NCBI GenBank assembly: GCA_025963725.1
Contig: JAOQAE010000003.1
Span: 372,001-436,000, forward strand
DNA length: 64,000 nt
From: Bacteroidota bacterium
GTDB lineage: Bacteria > Bacteroidota > Bacteroidia > 2-12-FULL-35-15
Direction: 5' to 3'
The translations under genes and the position numbers were made by a program. How positions within the stretch are numbered: position 1 is the first letter of the stretch; the number at the start of each line of letters is the position of its first letter. Positions 17,521 through 26,031 of the stretch are shown here, in pieces. Below the pieces are notes generated by a model. It saw nothing but the letters and a program-made list of their open reading frames with translations, was not told the DNA's origin and made no database searches.

Positions 17521-17580
17521 TCGCTTGTTCTCGATACACTCGTACCTCGTTTCCCGATAGCTATCGGGACGAACTGACGC
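17521..17580. repeat. Dispersed palindromic element with CCCGATAGCTATCGGG core
   Basis: The 16-bp perfect palindrome is at 17,553-17,568, preceded by cttgttctcgatacactcg and followed by acgaactgacgc. The same core recurs at 32,750-32,765, 47,653-47,668 and 63,283-63,298. At 63 kb the flanks (cttgttctcgatacgctcg ... gaactgacgc) also match, so the repeat unit is longer than the palindrome. Confidence 0.85.
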
Positions 17581-17599
17581 CATGTTAAGAGCTACAAAT

Positions 17600-17628
17600 A
17601 AAAAGCGACGGAAAACCCGTCGCTTTTT
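17600..17628. terminator. Bidirectional intrinsic terminator
   Basis: Perfect 12-bp stem AAAAAGCGACGG / CCGTCGCTTTTT with a 5-nt loop, with A-runs and T-runs built into the stem ends. It lies between convergent sod and the PfkB kinase gene and should stop both. Confidence 0.9.
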
Positions 17629-17683
17629 GCTTTTTAATCTGAGATCTATTTTTACAGAAAAAATCTGTGAATCTGTGGCATAT

Positions 17684-18607
17684 TTACACCAAGGCAATAT
17701 CAAACTGCACCAGGTCAACAAACTCCTGCACGCGGCTGTCCACCTGCTCCTGTGTTAATCCAACCAAATTCTCCGTTCCGAACTTCTCCACGCAGAACGA
17801 TGCCGTAGCCGATCCGAAAATGATCGCACGCTTCATGTTCTCGAAGGAGATATCCTCTGTTTCAGCCAGGTAGCCGATAAATCCGCCTGCGAAGCTGTCG
17901 CCGGCGCCGGTAGGGTCAAATACATCCTCCAGCGGCAATGCCGGTGCGAAGAACACCTGTTCCTTGTTGAACAGCAATGCGCCATGCTCACCTTTTTTGA
18001 TGATCAGGTATTTCGGGCCCATGTCAAGGATCTTTTGCGCCGCTTTTACCAGTGAATACTCACCGGAAAGCTGGCGTGCCTCCGAATCGTTGATCGTTAA
18101 TACATCTATCTGCTTCAGCGCTTCCAGCAGCTCAGGCATGGCAATGTCCATCCAGAAGTTCATGGTATCCAGCACGATCAGCTTCGGGCGCTTTTTCAGC
18201 TGGGCGATCACCTTCTGCTGAACCTGTGGCATTAAATTGCCCAGCATCAGGAAATCGCAATCCTGGTAGGCTTCCGGCACAATTGGATTGAAGTTGGCAA
18301 GCACATTCAGTTCCGTGGTGATGGTATCGCGGGAGTTCATGTCGTTATGGTATTTACCGGCCCAGAAGAAGGTTTTTTCGCCCTTAATCACCTGCAAACC
18401 AGTGGTATCCACGTGGTGTTTGTTCAGCATATCGATGTGCTCCTGAGGGAAATCATCGCCAACAACCGAAACCAGGTTCATTTTCTTTGTAAAATAGGAA
18501 GCGGCTAAGGAAATGTATGTAGCAGCACCACCCAGGATTTTATCGGTTTTCCCGAAAGGAGTTTCAATTGCATCGAATGCAACCGTACCAACGACTAATA
18601 AACTCAT
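17684..18607 (-). CDS. PfkB-family carbohydrate/nucleoside kinase
   Basis: A 307-residue ribokinase-like kinase. The N-terminal GGAATYISLAASYF stretch (26-39) fits the substrate-binding GG motif. The C-terminal PfkB signature 2 is DPTGAGDSFAGGF (231-243), with D237 the expected catalytic base and the GAGD anion hole. Family members phosphorylate sugars or nucleosides with ATP. The substrate is not evident; a cytoplasmic sugar kinase is the safe description. Divergently transcribed from tRNA-Asn 163 bp away. Confidence 0.9.
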   Translation of the reverse strand: MSLLVVGTVAFDAIETPFGKTDKILGGAATYISLAASYFTKKMNLVSVVGDDFPQEHIDMLNKHHVDTTGLQVIKGEKTFFWAGKYHNDMNSRDTITTELNVLANFNPIVPEAYQDCDFLMLGNLMPQVQQKVIAQLKKRPKLIVLDTMNFWMDIAMPELLEALKQIDVLTINDSEARQLSGEYSLVKAAQKILDMGPKYLIIKKGEHGALLFNKEQVFFAPALPLEDVFDPTGAGDSFAGGFIGYLAETEDISFENMKRAIIFGSATASFCVEKFGTENLVGLTQEQVDSRVQEFVDLVQFDIALV

Positions 18608-18770
18608 GTTTTTTGTTCTTTTCTAAAAATTTCGCACAAATATATTGCATATTTGCTTTGAAGATGCTAATATTGCACTCCTTTTTTGAAGGGAATGCCT
18701 TTTCGGAGGATGTTTTGGCCGGAACGTCGGCTTAACAAAATTAGAATAAACATTAACCAGGATAATAAAT

Positions 18771-18844
18771 TCCTTCTTAGCTCAGCTGGTTAGAGCATCT
18801 GACTGTTAATCAGAGGGTCGCTGGTTCAAGTCCAGCAGAGGGAG
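18771..18844 (+). tRNA. tRNA-Asn (anticodon GTT)
   Basis: A 74-nt cloverleaf can be folded by eye. The acceptor stem TCCTTCT pairs with AGAGGGA through one G-U. The D arm is GCTCAGCTGGTTAGAGC. The anticodon stem TCTGA/TCAGA holds the loop CTGTTAA with anticodon GTT. The T arm is GCTGG TTCAAGT CCAGC. The discriminator is G at 18,844. CCA is not encoded (CAA follows). Confidence 0.97.
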
Positions 18845-18854
18845 CAAACAAGAC

Positions 18855-18885
18855 GCCCTGACAACTCACGTTGTCGGGGCTTTTT
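18855..18885 (+). terminator. Intrinsic terminator of tRNA-Asn
   Basis: Stem GCCCTGACAAC / GTTGTCGGGGC (one G-U pair) with a TCAC loop, followed immediately by TTTTTCGTTTTT. It lies 10 bp after the mature tRNA end, so the tRNA transcript should stop before the downstream ATPase gene. Confidence 0.9.
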
Positions 18886-19051
18886 CGTTTTTGGAACTCA
18901 ATCAGCCTCATTATTATAAAGTATTCTCTGGAGGTATGAAACGGCAATCCACCTGAGAATTTACAGATGAAGGCTACCACCCTGTAGCCCATTACAGCAT
19001 TGAAAGAGGGTGGGTGTTTCAACTGAGACGGAGCACCCATTTTAAATGTTC

Positions 19052-19059
19052 TATATTTG
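19052..19059 (+). promoter_or_regulatory. Bacteroidota -7-type box TATATTTG
   Basis: TATATTTG matches the TAnnTTTG -7 consensus used by the Bacteroidota primary sigma factor. It lies 18 bp before the ATG at 19,077. No good -33 TTTG/TTG is visible at the usual spacing, so this is a candidate only. It supports the later start codon for the ATPase gene. Confidence 0.45.
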
Positions 19060-19076
19060 CTTTAGAACTTGTAATC

Positions 19077-21308
19077 ATGATCACAAAAATAAAAAAAATA
19101 GAAGGGCTTGGCATATTTCAGGATTACCAACCTGACCCTAAGTTGGCTGAATTTAAGACATATAATCTTTTCTATGGCTGGAATGGCAGCGGCAAGTCAA
19201 CCTTGGGAAAGCTTTTCAGGCACATGGAAACTCATCAGCCAATTGAACACAATGAAAAGCTGACATATAAAGCCATCATTAGCGGAAATCAAGTGGATGA
19301 GAGAAGTTCAATCTCTGAACCCATTAGAGTTTTTAATTCTGCATTCATCAAAGAACACACAGACTTTGAAAAAAGTACCACCAGTTCCATTCTGTACATT
19401 GGAAAAGAACAAGTTGATTTGAAGAACAAAATTAAGGAAAGCCAAGAGATTTATGAGCGTGATAAAGCTCACGTCTCAGAGACAATTATTGAAGAAAAGA
19501 AGCTGGAGAAAAAGCTGGAAGAATTTTTTATAACCACTGGGGCTGAACTCCGGGATTTGCATGGCACAACAGTCTATTCTCGGGCCACAATTACAAAGAA
19601 CACTGCCAAAGATCTTTGGGAAGAGGTTCAGAAAAGCGGAAGAACACTTGATGAAATAATCCTGTCTCAAGATATTCTGGCCAACAAAATAAAATTCATT
19701 GAGCAAGGAGAAGAGAAACATGCTCAAGCACTTATCACACTAAAAATCAATGATGAAAATCTTTTTCAAGTGCAAAAACACGTTCAAGATTTGCTTCAGG
19801 AAAATCCAGTACATAAGGCCGTTGCTCGACTTGCGGCTAATCCAGACATACAGGCTTGGGTACAACAAGGACTTTTATTACACAATCAACACGGCAGCAA
19901 CAAATGTGAATTTTGCAACAATGAAATTAGTGGTATAAGAAAATCAGAACTAACTGAGCACTTTAATGACGCATTTCAAGTTCTCCAAAAAAATATTCAT
20001 GCTGCAATTCAGGAGTTGGAACAAATGAGAATTGTAATCCCACAATATCAGATCCAAGCTTTTTATGAAGAATTTAAGATTCAGATCAATGGTGGCTTAG
20101 CCTTGCTTGAAGAGGATGTTCAGAGAATAAATTTGCATTTTGATGCACTTATCGACCGCCTCAAAATAAAACAGAAGAATCCGCTTGAAACTGGATTCCC
20201 TGCCGCATTTATTACACTGGACCTCTTACCTAGCTGGGTTCAACACTTTAATAGTGTCGTTACAGAGCACAATGATGCAGTGAAAAACTTTATTACAAAA
20301 GCAGCGGAATATAGAAAATCTATTGATCTTCACGTGGTAGCCCATAATGCCAAAGTGAGCAATCTGTCTGCATTATTAAATGAATATTCAAATGCATTGG
20401 GCACAATTAAAGTTATGACACCTTTGCTAAAGGAGGCAGAGGCTGTTATTGAAGCACTGAAAATTAAATTGGCAGATGACACAACTTTAATTGTGGAAAT
20501 TAATAATGACCTTCACAAGTTTTTAGGACGTCAGGAAATAACATTAGTAAAAAATCCTACTGGAGGATATACACTGGAAAGACACAGCAAGAAGGCCACC
20601 AACCTGAGTGAAGGGGAAAAATCCGCAATAAGCTTAGTGTATTTTATAAACAAACTGAAGGAGAAAGAAACCAAAATTCAAGATCTTATTGTTGTGTTTG
20701 ATGATCCAATGTCAAGCTTTGATAGCAACCACCTTTTTGCTGCTTCATCATACATCATGAATAATTGTAAAGTGGCAAAGCAACTCTTTATCCTAACACA
20801 CAACTTTTGGTTTTACAAGCTCATACGTGATTGGTGCCACAAAGAGTTCCGCAAGGAAACAGAGATCTACTGTCTGAAAAAGGGCAAGATTGTTAAGGCG
20901 GACTCTACTTTGATTGATCATCACTCTGAATATCATTTCATCTTCAGCCGACTCTTAGAATGGTCTGTTCTTGAAGAGGTCCCTTTGTCTGATCATTTTT
21001 CCCTTGCTAATCATTCGAGAAGGCTACTTGAGTCTTTTAATGCGTTTAAGACTCCGTCTCAATCAGGCTTTGCTTCTATACTTAAGCTTGCCCAGATAAA
21101 AAGTATTCCTAAAGACGTGACGGATAAACTCTATTATTTCTTGCATAAGTATTCTCATCTGGACAGAATTGAAGGGCATGAACATATAGTTGAAAATATT
21201 CAGGGAGAGGGAAAACAAATTGCGTTGGACACACTATCAATTATTAACGCCATTGATCCCGATCACTATGCAAGTATGATTACGTTGTGCTCTGGCAAGG
21301 CACAGTAG
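19077..21308 (+). CDS. AAA_13-type ATPase with zinc-hook motif, RloC/PrrC-like
   Basis: From the ATG at 19,077 (the frame opens at 19,014) the protein is 743 residues. Walker A is GWNGSGKST (K40). A long coiled-coil middle carries CEFC (C277, C280), positioned like the CxxC of a zinc hook. The ABC-type signature NLSEGEKSAISL is at 509-520, Walker B VVFDDP at 538-543 and the switch His at H575. This SMC/Rad50-like layout is that of COG4694/AAA_13 proteins, including the anticodon nucleases PrrC and RloC. The C-terminal ~160 residues contain R648-x3-E652 and later H690 and H694, which resemble the PrrC R-E-H triad, although the E-to-His gap is longer than in PrrC. No hsd genes adjoin it. A stand-alone anti-phage or translation-disabling role is inferred. 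Codon use is AT-richer than neighbours, and the site next to a tRNA suggests acquisition. Confidence 0.8.
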   Translation: MITKIKKIEGLGIFQDYQPDPKLAEFKTYNLFYGWNGSGKSTLGKLFRHMETHQPIEHNEKLTYKAIISGNQVDERSSISEPIRVFNSAFIKEHTDFEKSTTSSILYIGKEQVDLKNKIKESQEIYERDKAHVSETIIEEKKLEKKLEEFFITTGAELRDLHGTTVYSRATITKNTAKDLWEEVQKSGRTLDEIILSQDILANKIKFIEQGEEKHAQALITLKINDENLFQVQKHVQDLLQENPVHKAVARLAANPDIQAWVQQGLLLHNQHGSNKCEFCNNEISGIRKSELTEHFNDAFQVLQKNIHAAIQELEQMRIVIPQYQIQAFYEEFKIQINGGLALLEEDVQRINLHFDALIDRLKIKQKNPLETGFPAAFITLDLLPSWVQHFNSVVTEHNDAVKNFITKAAEYRKSIDLHVVAHNAKVSNLSALLNEYSNALGTIKVMTPLLKEAEAVIEALKIKLADDTTLIVEINNDLHKFLGRQEITLVKNPTGGYTLERHSKKATNLSEGEKSAISLVYFINKLKEKETKIQDLIVVFDDPMSSFDSNHLFAASSYIMNNCKVAKQLFILTHNFWFYKLIRDWCHKEFRKETEIYCLKKGKIVKADSTLIDHHSEYHFIFSRLLEWSVLEEVPLSDHFSLANHSRRLLESFNAFKTPSQSGFASILKLAQIKSIPKDVTDKLYYFLHKYSHLDRIEGHEHIVENIQGEGKQIALDTLSIINAIDPDHYASMITLCSGKAQ

Positions 21309-21495
21309 CGCGAGGAATCAGGAATCACCCTGGAACCTCAAGCCCGGTGGAGATCACCACAGCTATAAGAAAAGGTGTTTCATGGAAAATTGCATTTATT
21401 GACCATAAAAGAGGCGTCAGCCAAGGTTCAAATAGTATTTTTAGTTATTATTGCTGTGCCATTTTAATACTGATGAGCTGGTCTAAAACACCATA

Positions 21496-21696
21496 TCACA
21501 AACTCCCTGCATTTTGTTTTTCAAATGCTTCCGCTTTTCCCTGATTATAACCAGCCCTCTTTCCCAATCGGTAAAAAACAATTGAATTAATAATCGGCAA
21601 CGCAATAAAGATCAACAAAAGAGTGATTATTTCTGAGCCCCCAAGCCCTACTACACCTATTAGCATGTTAATTAAATTATGGTTCTGTTTAAGCAA
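21496..21696 (-). CDS. Small single-pass membrane protein, unknown
   Basis: A 66-codon frame with one strong hydrophobic segment (IITLLLIFIALPIINSIVFY) followed by a basic, glutamine/lysine-rich tail (RLGKRAGYNQGKAEAFEKQ). An internal Met at MLIGVVGLGGSE could be the real start and would give about 56 residues. The GxGGSEIIxLLLxF pattern resembles small membrane proteins often seen in Bacteroidota, but I cannot name a family. The 187 bp between the ATPase gene and this one show no other gene. Confidence 0.5.
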   Translation of the reverse strand: MLKQNHNLINMLIGVVGLGGSEIITLLLIFIALPIINSIVFYRLGKRAGYNQGKAEAFEKQNAGSL

Positions 21697-21787
21697 ATAA
21701 ATAACAAATAAATAATTCCAATCAAAGTCGGATACATCCTACTAACCACCTCAACAACTATTCTCACCTTTGTAAAAAATAGTTGTT

Positions 21788-21976
21788 ATGAACCCTTACC
21801 CCACCTTCTCCGACGTCGATCTCAACGATCTCTCCAAAGACCTCCACAACATCATGTACATGCTGCATCACGTAAACGAAGATGTATTTTCAAAGGAAGA
21901 AATAAAGGATGCCTGCTTTTCGGTAAAGGTGGCGCTGAATAGTATTGAGAAGATGAAGGAGGAAAAAAAGGAGTGA
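21788..21976 (+). CDS. Small acidic/helical protein, unknown
   Basis: A 62-residue frame starting at an ATG preceded by an AT-rich leader (ttgtaaaaaatagttgtt). The sequence (MNPYPTFSDVDLNDLSKDL ... NSIEKMKEEKKE) is amphipathic, helical and lysine/glutamate-rich at the C-terminus. The codon pattern looks genuine. No known domain is recognised. It converges on the secreted protein gene at 21,981 with a 4-bp gap and no terminator between them. Confidence 0.55.
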   Translation: MNPYPTFSDVDLNDLSKDLHNIMYMLHHVNEDVFSKEEIKDACFSVKVALNSIEKMKEEKKE

Positions 21977-21980
21977 ACGG

Positions 21981-22982
21981 TTAATACTTGGCTGCAGCTT
22001 TCTCTAATACAGCAGTTTCAATTACATGCTCGCCTTCTGTTGTTTTTATGAATAACCGGCCATCATGCACCGCTATTCCTGATATAAATTCCTGGTTGTA
22101 CAATTCTTCGCTTAGCCGCAGGCAAAGACCTTGCTTATAATTCACCATAAACACTCTCTTTTCAGGGCTCTTTTGTACAACAAAAACTAAATTCCCCGAG
22201 CAGATGGCAGACTCTATAGAAGGCAGCCTCAGCTTCTCTCCGCTTTCCGTGATCTCCTCATCGCTGATAAAGATCCAGCTGTACTTATTTTTGTTCTTTA
22301 CAATTACCGCATGCGGCATTTTCAGCAATGTAAGCTTCGGATAGCCCTGCTGGGGCAAAGCAGTATATTTTTCTTTGTTTCCCGCTGGTGACGTTACATT
22401 TATATAATGATTGTCTGCCGTATAAACGTACATTACTGCGCTATCTTTCTTTTCGCAATAATTTCTGTCAGTCGGTATTTTATAGCTGTTCGGCCATTGC
22501 AGGTTGGTATTCCATTCCGGTGTATACCTGATCATCAGGTCGAATGTTTTATCGGTTAAGAATTGTTTTGAGCAACGGGCATCTAACAACCATTGCAGAG
22601 AAGCGTCAACTTTTCCTACCGGGTAGCGGAACAATACGGAATCCATGAACAAACACTTATACTTTTTAAATACCAATTTATCCATAAAAACCGGGTTCAA
22701 AAAACTACCTGAACCAAATTCCTGGCCATACACATAAGTTTGATTTCCCTCCTTTATTCTCACGTCCAATGAATAAGTGCTGGAACCGAACGATTCAAAA
22801 ATAGTTACACTGTCTTGCATTCCATTCTTATCAAAATCGCCCGTAATTGATCGTTTCTTTTCATTCTCCTGAACAGCACTCCGGCTTTTTATTGCACAAT
22901 GCTTCATATCCCAATTACCGGCTTGAAAGCAAATTCCCGACAAAAATGGAAGAAGGAACCAAAAGCTTTTTTTATAATACAT
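21981..22982 (-). CDS. Secreted protein of unknown function
   Basis: A 333-residue protein with a probable signal peptide (YYKKSFWFLLPFLSGICFQAG). Shortly after it comes ITGDFDKNGMQDSVTIFE, which resembles a single calcium-binding FG-GAP/VCBS-like D-x-D-x-N-G-x-x-D loop. The rest is rich in short beta strands. No family is recognised. It lies 77 bp downstream of the HEAT-like gene on the same strand and could belong to that transcript. AT-rich coding contrasts with the GC-richer core genes in the window. Confidence 0.6.
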   Translation of the reverse strand: MYYKKSFWFLLPFLSGICFQAGNWDMKHCAIKSRSAVQENEKKRSITGDFDKNGMQDSVTIFESFGSSTYSLDVRIKEGNQTYVYGQEFGSGSFLNPVFMDKLVFKKYKCLFMDSVLFRYPVGKVDASLQWLLDARCSKQFLTDKTFDLMIRYTPEWNTNLQWPNSYKIPTDRNYCEKKDSAVMYVYTADNHYINVTSPAGNKEKYTALPQQGYPKLTLLKMPHAVIVKNKNKYSWIFISDEEITESGEKLRLPSIESAICSGNLVFVVQKSPEKRVFMVNYKQGLCLRLSEELYNQEFISGIAVHDGRLFIKTTEGEHVIETAVLEKAAAKY

Positions 22983-23059
22983 TAGAGATATAAATTTCGA
23001 CTACTTTATATTGGGATGCGATTTCGTGCCCTGTTCACATTCTGCAGTCGATTGCCAAC

Positions 23060-23617
23060 TTAATTTCCTTCGGTTTGAGGATAGTTCAATGCTATATCAA
23101 TTTGCTCATGAACTCCTTTCTTTTCAGCAGGCACTTTTAACCTCAGTTCATTCAGCATTTTTATGGCGCTCTCTCCACCGATCATATTCAATGAACAGGC
23201 AATGGCAATCAACTCCTCATCTTTCAGTTCTGACGCATTCAACTGTCCCAGTGCCAAAACCCCTTCTATTATTCCCAAATAGCCCATGGCATCAATGATT
23301 AGAAGCCGCTTTACCGGATCCGTCAAATATGGGACTATGCCATTATAAATATCGCGCGCATAAGCTGTATCTTTTAATAAACCTGCTATTTCAACTATTT
23401 CTAATCTGTAAATCTCTTCCCGGTCGGGCCAAAAACAAGGCGGTTGTTTGATTAAAACCTCCTTTAGGCAATCTGCAATCTCCTTTGCATCCTGTTGTGC
23501 AAACCATTTTTTACGGATATTAGGAATTGTAGACGGATCGGAGTAATCTTCATCGTCAAACGGCGAAACCGGACCTGCTAAATCATTTAAGATTTCTATA
23601 AATTCTTGTGTAGTCAT
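23060..23617 (-). CDS. HEAT-like helical repeat protein, possible immunity partner
   Basis: A 185-residue soluble, all-helical, acidic protein with no signal peptide. Repeated helix pairs such as EIYRLEIVEIAGLLKDTAYA, KRLLIIDAMGYLGIIEGVLA and EELIAIACSLNMIGGESAIK read like PBS/HEAT-type repeats. It lies 21 bp downstream of the DUF4157 protein on the same strand. Small helical-repeat proteins directly after toxin-like genes are often immunity proteins, so that role is proposed here, without direct evidence. A regulatory or adaptor role is the main alternative. Confidence 0.6.
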   Translation of the reverse strand: MTTQEFIEILNDLAGPVSPFDDEDYSDPSTIPNIRKKWFAQQDAKEIADCLKEVLIKQPPCFWPDREEIYRLEIVEIAGLLKDTAYARDIYNGIVPYLTDPVKRLLIIDAMGYLGIIEGVLALGQLNASELKDEELIAIACSLNMIGGESAIKMLNELRLKVPAEKKGVHEQIDIALNYPQTEGN

Positions 23618-23638
23618 TTTATTGATTGAATAACAAAT

Positions 23639-25855
23639 TTACCACTTTCCTCCTGAACCACCACCACCGGAACTTCCTCCACCAAATCCACCAAATTCAG
23701 ACTCTGTTCCCTTTTTTGGAGCCTCCGGCTCAACAGCAACTTCATATATTACGCGTGTTGTATTTGAGCCTAACCAATAGCCCACCGCCCCAGATACTAG
23801 GGTCCCGACCCCATGTAAAACCCAAGCCACCGGGCCAGCAGCATCCATCGGAGTCCAAAGCTCCGCAAATGCTGTTGCAGCAGCAGAAGCGCCAGCCCAC
23901 CCGCCAGCGGATTCCACTACAGTCTTAACTTTATCTTTTGCTTTATAAACCTTGTATATATCTTCAGTTACCCCAACAACAAAGAGAATTTTTCCAGCAT
24001 ATCTGAAAGCGCCTCTTACCTTCCCAGTCCATTTTAATTTTTTGGCCAGCTTTTCTGCTGTCTTAATTAACACTGGCTCTTGCCCTAAACCTTGTTCGAT
24101 TAATTGATTTGTTAACCCTTTTATTCCTCCTTTTGCCGTTATCAAACTGGGGTCAGAAATAACTGTAAACTTCCCGGGAGTTTTAGAGAATTTGCTACCC
24201 GGTTCCAACACCACTTCTCCAGCCTTGCTTTTCGAGCTCTGTACTTTTTGACCTATTTTAGTCCACATCGATTCTTCAGCCCTTGTAAATTTATAAGTTG
24301 CCAAACCCGCCCGTTCTCTACGTGTCAATGCTCTTTCCCTAGGTATTTTATTATAGTCTCTGTATTTCTGTTCTGCTAAAGGCTCAAAAGCTTTCAACTC
24401 TTCGTTATGCATTTTTACAAGATCAGTTTCCCTGAATATAAGTCTTTCAGACTTTTTAAAAATCTCAACATCTATACGCACGGGTTTGAATTGTGCTTTC
24501 TTACCAATGGAGGGATTTCCTTCGGTTATAAACCAAGAGGCGCCTCCCTGCCCAATTTCAGGTTTAAAAGGGTGATCACAGTTTGCCATGTTCTCTAATA
24601 TATTCAGGGCAATTTCATTTGTAACTTTCGCTGAACCTCCCTTATAAAAATATGATTCGAAGGAAGGTACGCCAGCTCCTTCAAAGTCAACCCCAAAACC
24701 TCCTTCATCCTTAGGGCTTTTATCTCCTTTTGTTAGAGAACTAAATGGAGTCATCGAATTTATTTTACGCCCACCTTGCAACTGTTCATAAACATCAATT
24801 AATTCCATTGAGGTCTGAAAGGATTCAGTTTCTTCTTTTAAAGCAACTGCATTATCTAAATGTTCAATAGTTTCCGGACCTACAACTCCGTTTGCCCCCG
24901 CTAACAGATGATTATCTTTTTGGAACCTGCTAACAGCCGCCTTGGTTCTGGGGCCGAAATCCTTTTCAAGTTTAAGTGGAATAAAACCTTTTGTGTTCTT
25001 GTAGATGAAATTCAAAGCCTTTTGGATCAGAATGACGTATGGGCCTGTGGCACCTTCTCCTATCACATCACCTTTTTGAGGACCTTTGTTCAATGTATAA
25101 GTTAATTGCTCCATTCCCGGGCCTCTTAAAATATTCGAATGCAAGGTTTTCTTCTCCTCTTTGTGATCCTGCCTCTGCACCTTCCTCCCCACATCTCCCT
25201 TCTGCTGCACCGTATGCGTCAACTCGTGCGCCAATAAACCTTTTCCTTCCTGCGAAGACGGATTATACTGCCCTTCATTAAAATAAACATCCTGCCCGTG
25301 CGCAAAAGCTTTTGCGTTGATATCCCCGCTCATCTTCTGCGCTTCGCCTCCTGTATGAATATTCACGCCGGAAAGGTCGGTTCCTAAATGCCCTTCCATT
25401 TCTGTTCTTACATTCGCATCCAGCTTGCTGCCTTGTCCTTTTGTGCCTTGTAATTGTTGATCAAAACCTGGTGTGGTGGTCATGCCCGCATCTTCGCTTT
25501 TTGCATTGATGTCGGATGGCGTTTGCTCCAGCGCCATTTTTGAAATGCTTGCATCTCCTTTAGTAACGCCTACTGCTACTTTATCCGCCTGCTTTTCTGA
25601 TTGGTCTTGCGGTTGCGAAATTGCGAGCTTCGCCTGAACTTCCTCGCGCTCATGCCGCTTTGTATTTTCAAAGATTGCGCGGCCGGTTACATCCTGCCCA
25701 TTCGCATACGATTTACCGGAACCTTCCATCATCCTTGAAACCTGTTCCTCACTCAGCGAGGCAATATAACGCTGGATAGTTTCAAGGTTGGAACCTTTCT
25801 TCTTCCGCCTTACCTTTCCCCTTGAGCTTTCAAATCCGTGATCGTACGTCCTCAT
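23639..25855 (-). CDS. DUF4157 (eCIS-core) protein with peptidoglycan-binding domain and glycine-rich C-terminus
   Basis: Start at the ATG of 25,855 (MRTYDHGFESSRGK) gives 738 residues; the frame continues upstream to 25,981 without good support. A disordered N-terminus precedes a DUF4157 domain (about 145-217) with HELTH (210-214), a metallopeptidase-like HExxH. Residues about 264-334 are a PG_binding_1 module (GPYVILIQKALNF ... FGPRTKAAVSRFQ). The middle (340-610) has no recognised domain. Residues 620-700 are hydrophobic and Gly/Ala-rich, like membrane-inserting hairpins of some DUF4157 toxins, and the end is a GGGSSGGGGSGGKW tail. DUF4157 proteins are associated with contractile injection systems and polymorphic toxins. 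No injection machinery is in the window. The HEAT-like neighbour follows. Confidence 0.85.
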   Translation of the reverse strand: MRTYDHGFESSRGKVRRKKKGSNLETIQRYIASLSEEQVSRMMEGSGKSYANGQDVTGRAIFENTKRHEREEVQAKLAISQPQDQSEKQADKVAVGVTKGDASISKMALEQTPSDINAKSEDAGMTTTPGFDQQLQGTKGQGSKLDANVRTEMEGHLGTDLSGVNIHTGGEAQKMSGDINAKAFAHGQDVYFNEGQYNPSSQEGKGLLAHELTHTVQQKGDVGRKVQRQDHKEEKKTLHSNILRGPGMEQLTYTLNKGPQKGDVIGEGATGPYVILIQKALNFIYKNTKGFIPLKLEKDFGPRTKAAVSRFQKDNHLLAGANGVVGPETIEHLDNAVALKEETESFQTSMELIDVYEQLQGGRKINSMTPFSSLTKGDKSPKDEGGFGVDFEGAGVPSFESYFYKGGSAKVTNEIALNILENMANCDHPFKPEIGQGGASWFITEGNPSIGKKAQFKPVRIDVEIFKKSERLIFRETDLVKMHNEELKAFEPLAEQKYRDYNKIPRERALTRRERAGLATYKFTRAEESMWTKIGQKVQSSKSKAGEVVLEPGSKFSKTPGKFTVISDPSLITAKGGIKGLTNQLIEQGLGQEPVLIKTAEKLAKKLKWTGKVRGAFRYAGKILFVVGVTEDIYKVYKAKDKVKTVVESAGGWAGASAAATAFAELWTPMDAAGPVAWVLHGVGTLVSGAVGYWLGSNTTRVIYEVAVEPEAPKKGTESEFGGFGGGSSGGGGSGGKW

Positions 25856-26031
25856 CTTTGAATTTTGAGTTAATGTATGCAGGAGTTTAAAATAAATCAA
25901 GGACAGTTTTTGAAAAATGAGACAACGTAGTATTGCTTTTTTCCTCCTTGACTGCCTCATCAAATGGGTAAAAACACCCATTTTATGATCACTTCAATGT
26001 TTTACTTTTACAAAAAACAAAATCAATCGCC

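Noticed and set aside
18810-19040. Minus-strand ORF of 76 codons ending SAGLEPATL
   Set aside because: Its C-terminus reads antisense through the T arm of tRNA-Asn. Peptides like SAGLEPATL are well-known false translations of tRNA genes.
19014-19076. Longer N-terminus for the RloC-like ATPase
   Set aside because: The 21 extra residues (MFQLRRSTHFKCSIFALELV) lie upstream of a TATATTTG promoter-like box and of the typical AAA_13 start, so the ATG at 19,077 is preferred.
21309-21480. Possible tRNA fragment or attachment site after the ATPase gene (ccctggaacctcaagcccgg)
   Set aside because: It resembles a T arm only loosely and does not repeat the 3' end of tRNA-Asn, so no att duplication can be claimed.
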